From Congzhengia minquanensis (lineage in GTDB: Bacteria; Bacillota; Clostridia; UBA1381; UBA9506): 64,000 bases of DNA. The notes under the pieces were generated by a model. The model made no database searches and was not told the origin of the DNA. It saw only the letters and a list, made by a program, of their open reading frames with translations. Of this stretch, positions 61,843 to 64,000 are shown piece after piece; the first letter of the stretch is position 1; every line of letters begins with the position of its first letter. A program made the translations under genes and the position numbers. The DNA is taken from contig NZ_JACRSU010000001.1 of assembly GCF_014384785.1 (NCBI RefSeq), positions 1,009,545-1,073,544 of the forward strand, written 5' to 3'.

Positions 61843-61872
61843 CACTGTTTAGCCTTGCAGCTGCGGGGTTTT
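61843..61872 (+). other. Right junction (attR) of the mobilizable element
   Basis: Element end CACTGTTTAGCC (61843-61854), core AGCCTTG (61851-61857), then host CAGC and TGCGGGGTTTT (61862-61872), the right arm of the split terminator. The gap 61802-62309 otherwise holds a nested inverted repeat, a terminator and the tRNA-Lys fragment, with no gene. Confidence 0.8.
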
Positions 61873-61905
61873 CTGGTGGGAAGAGTGAACAATTTAGATA
61901 TCCTT

Positions 61906-62011
61906 CGCGCCGCAGGCGTACTCGCAAAAAGGTGGTAGCGACAGCGAGCCGTCGCAAGCGCGCAGGCGAGCCGAGCAGGCCTTTTTGCGAAAAAGGAGGA
62001 GTAGCGGCGCG
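61906..62011. repeat. GC-rich nested inverted repeat
   Basis: Three nested perfect arm pairs: CGCGCCGC (61906-61913) with GCGGCGCG (62004-62011), TCGCAAAAAGG (61922-61932) with CCTTTTTGCGA (61980-61990), and GCGAC (61938-61942) with GTCGC (61951-61955). The GC content differs from the surroundings. It may be a dispersed hairpin repeat or a structured RNA. Confidence 0.6.
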
Positions 62012-62030
62012 GGCGATTGATTTTTTCTGC

Positions 62031-62063
62031 AAAAAAAATCGGAGCAAGCAAAGCTTACTCCGA
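62031..62063 (-). terminator. Terminator downstream of the tRNA-Lys fragment
   Basis: On the minus strand TCGGAGTAAGC pairs with GCTTGCTCCGA around TTT (62039-62063) and is followed by eight T. It is the original terminator of the tRNA gene that the prophage interrupted. Confidence 0.85.
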
Positions 62064-62065
62064 CG

Positions 62066-62110
62066 TGGTACACCATCGGGGGCTCGAACCCCGGACACCC
62101 TGATTAAGAG
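62066..62110 (-). other. tRNA-Lys(CTT) 3' fragment, prophage attachment site
   Basis: On the minus strand the sequence from the anticodon loop CTCTTAA through the T-arm (CCGGGGTTCGAGCCCCCG) to ACCA is a tRNA-Lys 3' half. The 5' half is absent; the sequence beyond the anticodon loop is not tRNA-like. Such 3' duplicates mark the far end of an element that integrated into a tRNA gene. The element therefore lies at higher coordinates, with the intact tRNA expected beyond the window. Confidence 0.78.
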
Positions 62111-62258
62111 TTAATCAAACGCCTTTTTACGCTGTTTATCAAAAACCCTCGCAACGCAGGCTACATAAGGCTTTTCTTCGTTTTTCTGTACATCTCATTT
62201 ACCGTAAATTACCGCTGTTTTTTGCCGCTTAATCAGTCAAAAATTCAGTCAAATAATA

Positions 62259-62299
62259 ATCACATTAAAACACAAGAGGCGGAACGTTCCGCCTCTTGT
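62259..62299 (-). terminator. Terminator of the lipoprotein gene
   Basis: A perfect palindrome with 14-base arms (62272-62299, ACAAGAGGCGGAAC and its complement) is followed on the minus strand by TTTTAATG. It lies just after the lipoprotein stop. Confidence 0.85.
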
Positions 62300-62309
62300 A
62301 CAACCGAAT

Positions 62310-62756
62310 TTAATGACAAACCTTACACGCCGAATAACCTTGCGCCTTTGCTTTGCTCAGCGTTAAAGTTCTCGTGTCGTTCTTTCCTCTAACATACCTG
62401 CAAGAAGCAGTATGATACTTCTCCCCCGTCCGGGTCACAACAACCGTTGCTTCTTTTTTGGCCGGCGCCTTCGTTGCCTTTGTAGTTGGTGCAGGCGTTG
62501 GTTCAAGCGTAGCTATCGGAGTCGGCACAGGCGTTGGTTCAGGCGTAACCACGGGAGTCGGTTCGGGTAGTGTCTCGGGCGTAACCTCCGGAGTCGGAAC
62601 CGGTGTTGCGTCCACAGTAACCACTGCCGTGCTGTTCGCCGCACTGCTGGCCCCATCTGACGTTCCACCGCAGCCAGACAACACCAACATAGACGCAATC
62701 AATGCAAGAAAAACAGCCCAAATGCTTTTAACTTTGTGAGAAAAATATCCGTTCAT
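62310..62756 (-). CDS. Prophage lipoprotein with Pro/Thr linker
   Basis: 148 residues. Lipoprotein signal peptide ends at MLVLSGC (Cys near residue 29). A low-complexity linker of TPEP/TPVPTP repeats (about 50-95) leads to a 45-residue C-terminal domain with GEKYHTASCRYVRGKNDT and SACKVCH, a cysteine-bearing module seen on many clostridial surface and phage-borne proteins. Possibly a superinfection or moron function; not proven. A weak promoter-like TTGACG (minus strand) lies about 80 bases upstream. Confidence 0.75.
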   Translation of the reverse strand: MNGYFSHKVKSIWAVFLALIASMLVLSGCGGTSDGASSAANSTAVVTVDATPVPTPEVTPETLPEPTPVVTPEPTPVPTPIATLEPTPAPTTKATKAPAKKEATVVVTRTGEKYHTASCRYVRGKNDTRTLTLSKAKAQGYSACKVCH

Positions 62757-62859
62757 GTTACAAAATTCCCCCTTGTTTGTCGATATTGTATTTTAAAATA
62801 ACAGTTTAACAATAATTTATTTTGTCAAAACCGTCAATCAATTGTCACAATTCGAAACA

Positions 62860-63140
62860 AAATTGAAATACATGATACACGCCGGGACAAACTCCGCTTT
62901 GTTCAAAATTTTCTTACGAAAATTTCTCATGTCATTTCGCCATTGCTCCGTGGTTCGCGCCGTTCCAATCAGGCTGCGCCATTGGCTTGCCCGCTTGGGG
63001 CGCTATCACATGGGCGCTATTTGCAAAATTAAAAATTTTGATGGCGCTCCATCTTTCCCAAAAGGCTATCGCCTTTCACCCGTTCCGAGTACAGGTGGAA
63101 ATCCTACTTTTAAGCCGCTTTGCACCCATTCCCGCCACAT
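62860..63140. other. Multi-hairpin non-coding stretch
   Basis: No open frame with a ribosome-binding site is convincing here. Several short perfect stems follow one another: AAATTTTC/GAAAATTT, CCAAT/ATTGG, AAAGGC/GCCTTT and CCCGC/GCGGG, plus a long imperfect stem around AAAATT. It could be a structured RNA or decayed repeat DNA. It makes up most of the 62757-63156 gap. Confidence 0.45.
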
Positions 63141-63156
63141 GCGGGACCTCCATTAT

Positions 63157-63450
63157 TTATTCCTTTTCCCCTTTTTGCTTCGCCAGCTGATTCACATACA
63201 CACTGGCCCCAGCCACCAATACCCCCTGGGTAATTCCCGCGAATAACACAGCCAACACATCTCGCCACCCAACAACCTCCGAATTGGCGATTAAATATAC
63301 CGTGCTCAACAGTATGCCAACTACGCCCAGCAGCCAAGGAATATGCTTGTCCTTAAACGCGCTCTTTTTCAGCGCAAAACCAATTAAGTACAATACCGGA
63401 ACCAGCACAAGCAATTCCGGACATATCAGTTCATTCAAAACATCAAACAT
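63157..63450 (-). CDS. Phage holin
   Basis: Ninety-seven residues with three hydrophobic helices (ICPELLVLVPVLYLIGFAL, WLLGVVGILLSTVYLIA, VLAVLFAGITQGVLVAGAS) and a short charged C-terminus (NQLAKQKGEKE), the classic holin layout. AAAGGGG precedes the ATG at 63450. It follows the XhlA-like gene by 14 bases. Confidence 0.85.
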   Translation of the reverse strand: MFDVLNELICPELLVLVPVLYLIGFALKKSAFKDKHIPWLLGVVGILLSTVYLIANSEVVGWRDVLAVLFAGITQGVLVAGASVYVNQLAKQKGEKE

Positions 63451-63464
63451 GGTGTTTTCCCCTT

Positions 63465-63722
63465 TCATTTCTTGTTCACAGTTTCTAAAACCGTAATCCG
63501 CTTTTCGTGATTATTCACTTTCCCATAAATATCCTCATGGGTCTTGTGAAACTCCTGAAGCTGATTTGTATATCGTTTTTTAAATTCGTCCAAACCGTTC
63601 ATAAACGCTTCCATTTGCGTTGTAAGCTTTGCTATGGTGGAATTTAACCTTGCAATCGGGGTGGCTACCGCCGCCAGCAAACCAACCAAAGAAACAATAA
63701 CGGTTACAACCGTCCATTCCAT
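63465..63722 (-). CDS. XhlA-like lysis-associated protein
   Basis: Eighty-five residues: an N-terminal membrane segment (TVVTVIVSLVGLLAAVATPI) followed by a coiled coil (LTTQMEAFMNGLDEFKKRY to ETVNKK). This matches XhlA/hemolysin-type proteins in lysis modules. AGGGG fits the ATG at 63722 better than the upstream GTG. Upstream of the holin gene. Confidence 0.72.
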   Translation of the reverse strand: MEWTVVTVIVSLVGLLAAVATPIARLNSTIAKLTTQMEAFMNGLDEFKKRYTNQLQEFHKTHEDIYGKVNNHEKRITVLETVNKK

Positions 63723-63733
63723 AGTCCACACCC

Positions 63734-63916
63734 CTACTTTCCCGTAATATACCGCACAACATTCCGCGCAATGATAGCCGCCTGTGCTCTTGTCACTGGT
63801 TCATTCGGGTTAAAATGGGTTTCGTCCACCCCGTTCATAATCCCCATTTCAAACACTTCCCGAATCTGCTTTTCTCCGTAGTGCCCGCTGATGTCTGTAA
63901 ATTTACATTCTGCCAT
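63734..63916 (-). CDS. SLH-domain-like phage protein
   Basis: Sixty residues matching one S-layer homology repeat: CKFTDISGHYGEKQIREVF, GIMNGVDETHFNPNEPVTRA, and a closing AIIARNVVRYI. GGGAGG precedes the ATG at 63916. The frame is open upstream to 63979 but lacks a ribosome-binding site there; a separate reading ending KELSGLNERK with TAA at 63966 may be the 3' end of the previous phage gene. Confidence 0.72.
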   Translation of the reverse strand: MAECKFTDISGHYGEKQIREVFEMGIMNGVDETHFNPNEPVTRAQAAIIARNVVRYITGK

Positions 63917-64000
63917 TTTTATTTCCTCCCTTATCAACTGTTTAAACTTTTCCCACAGCGCCCAGTTATTTGCGCTCATTGAGGCCGGACAGTTCTTTCT

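Larger units (their letters stand above)
50205..61857. mobile_element. Integrative mobilizable element, TnpX/TndX type
   Basis: About 11.65 kb between copies of AGCCTTG. The two ends carry inverted arms GGCTAAACAGTG (50211-50222) and CACTGTTTAGCC (61843-61854); on a circle they would meet as a 12-2-12 palindrome around TT, a fitting attP for a large serine recombinase. It encodes recombinase, excisionase-like protein, relaxase, DUF3847 protein, sigma-like protein, zinc-cysteine protein, XRE and an M48/TerB/glycine-zipper cargo operon. No conjugation (type IV secretion) genes are present, so transfer would need a helper. Confidence 0.9.
62066..64000. mobile_element. Prophage end (truncated by the window)
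   Basis: From the tRNA-Lys attachment fragment to the window edge. It holds a lipoprotein gene, a multi-hairpin non-coding stretch and a minus-strand lysis module (SLH-like, XhlA-like, holin). No integrase lies in this part; it is expected near the other end. The lysis module and the att fragment together support the call. Confidence 0.78.

Noticed and set aside
62066..62110. Complete tRNA-Lys gene
   Set aside because: No D-arm or 5' acceptor strand can be found next to the 3' half.
62842..63246. Plus-strand open frame in the prophage end
   Set aside because: No ribosome-binding site, no domain, and it crosses the antisense of the holin gene.

Overview
The window looks like a chromosomal segment of a spore-forming, low-to-mid GC Firmicute of the class Clostridia, probably gut-associated. 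This rests on the purine operon layout, an interrupted sporulation sigma-K gene, secA-prfB pairing, Shine-Dalgarno-rich intergenic regions and three mobile elements of clostridial type. No species can be named from the sequence alone.

Layout. 38-3021: an AraC-type regulator divergent from a GH42 beta-galactosidase. 3057-14361 (minus strand): a complete IMP biosynthesis operon, purE-C-F-M-N-purO-purH(transformylase only)-D-L, preceded by a sigma-A promoter and a ZTP riboswitch with its own terminator. 14671-15501: a sugar isomerase-like gene lying just downstream of the 3' half of sigK. 15880-25248: a skin-like element of about 9.4 kb that splits sigK. It carries a large serine recombinase, a GRAM/membrane-protein operon, a HEPN/MNT toxin-antitoxin pair with a third gene, a HUH Rep gene and an OLD-like ATPase. 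25248-25589: the 5' half of sigK, including a pro-sequence. 25717-50184: chromosomal genes: AraC and a URO-D-family gene, phosphopantetheinyl transferase, pyrophosphatase, prfB with a programmed frameshift, secA, a lipoprotein binding protein, a run of metabolic genes, two tRNA-Ser genes, an ArsR-like regulator with a 36-codon peptide gene, a CcdA-TlpA fusion, LytTR-LiaF-like and PadR-DUF1700-DUF4097 modules.

50205-61857: an 11.6 kb integrative mobilizable element with a TnpX/TndX-type recombinase, a MobA/MobL relaxase with an in-frame amber codon, an excisionase-like protein, a sigma-like protein and a cargo operon of M48 peptidase, TerB-like and glycine-zipper membrane proteins. It appears to have inserted into the loop of the transcription terminator of the DUF4097 operon. 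From 62066 to the window edge: the end of a prophage (lipoprotein, holin, XhlA-like and SLH-like genes) that begins at a tRNA-Lys 3' fragment acting as an attachment site.

The most notable results are the reconstructed in-frame sigK across the 9.4 kb element, the predicted recombinase fusion on the excised circle, the terminator-loop insertion of the mobilizable element, and its three-gene cargo operon of unknown function. All calls come from reading the sequence; no database search was run.
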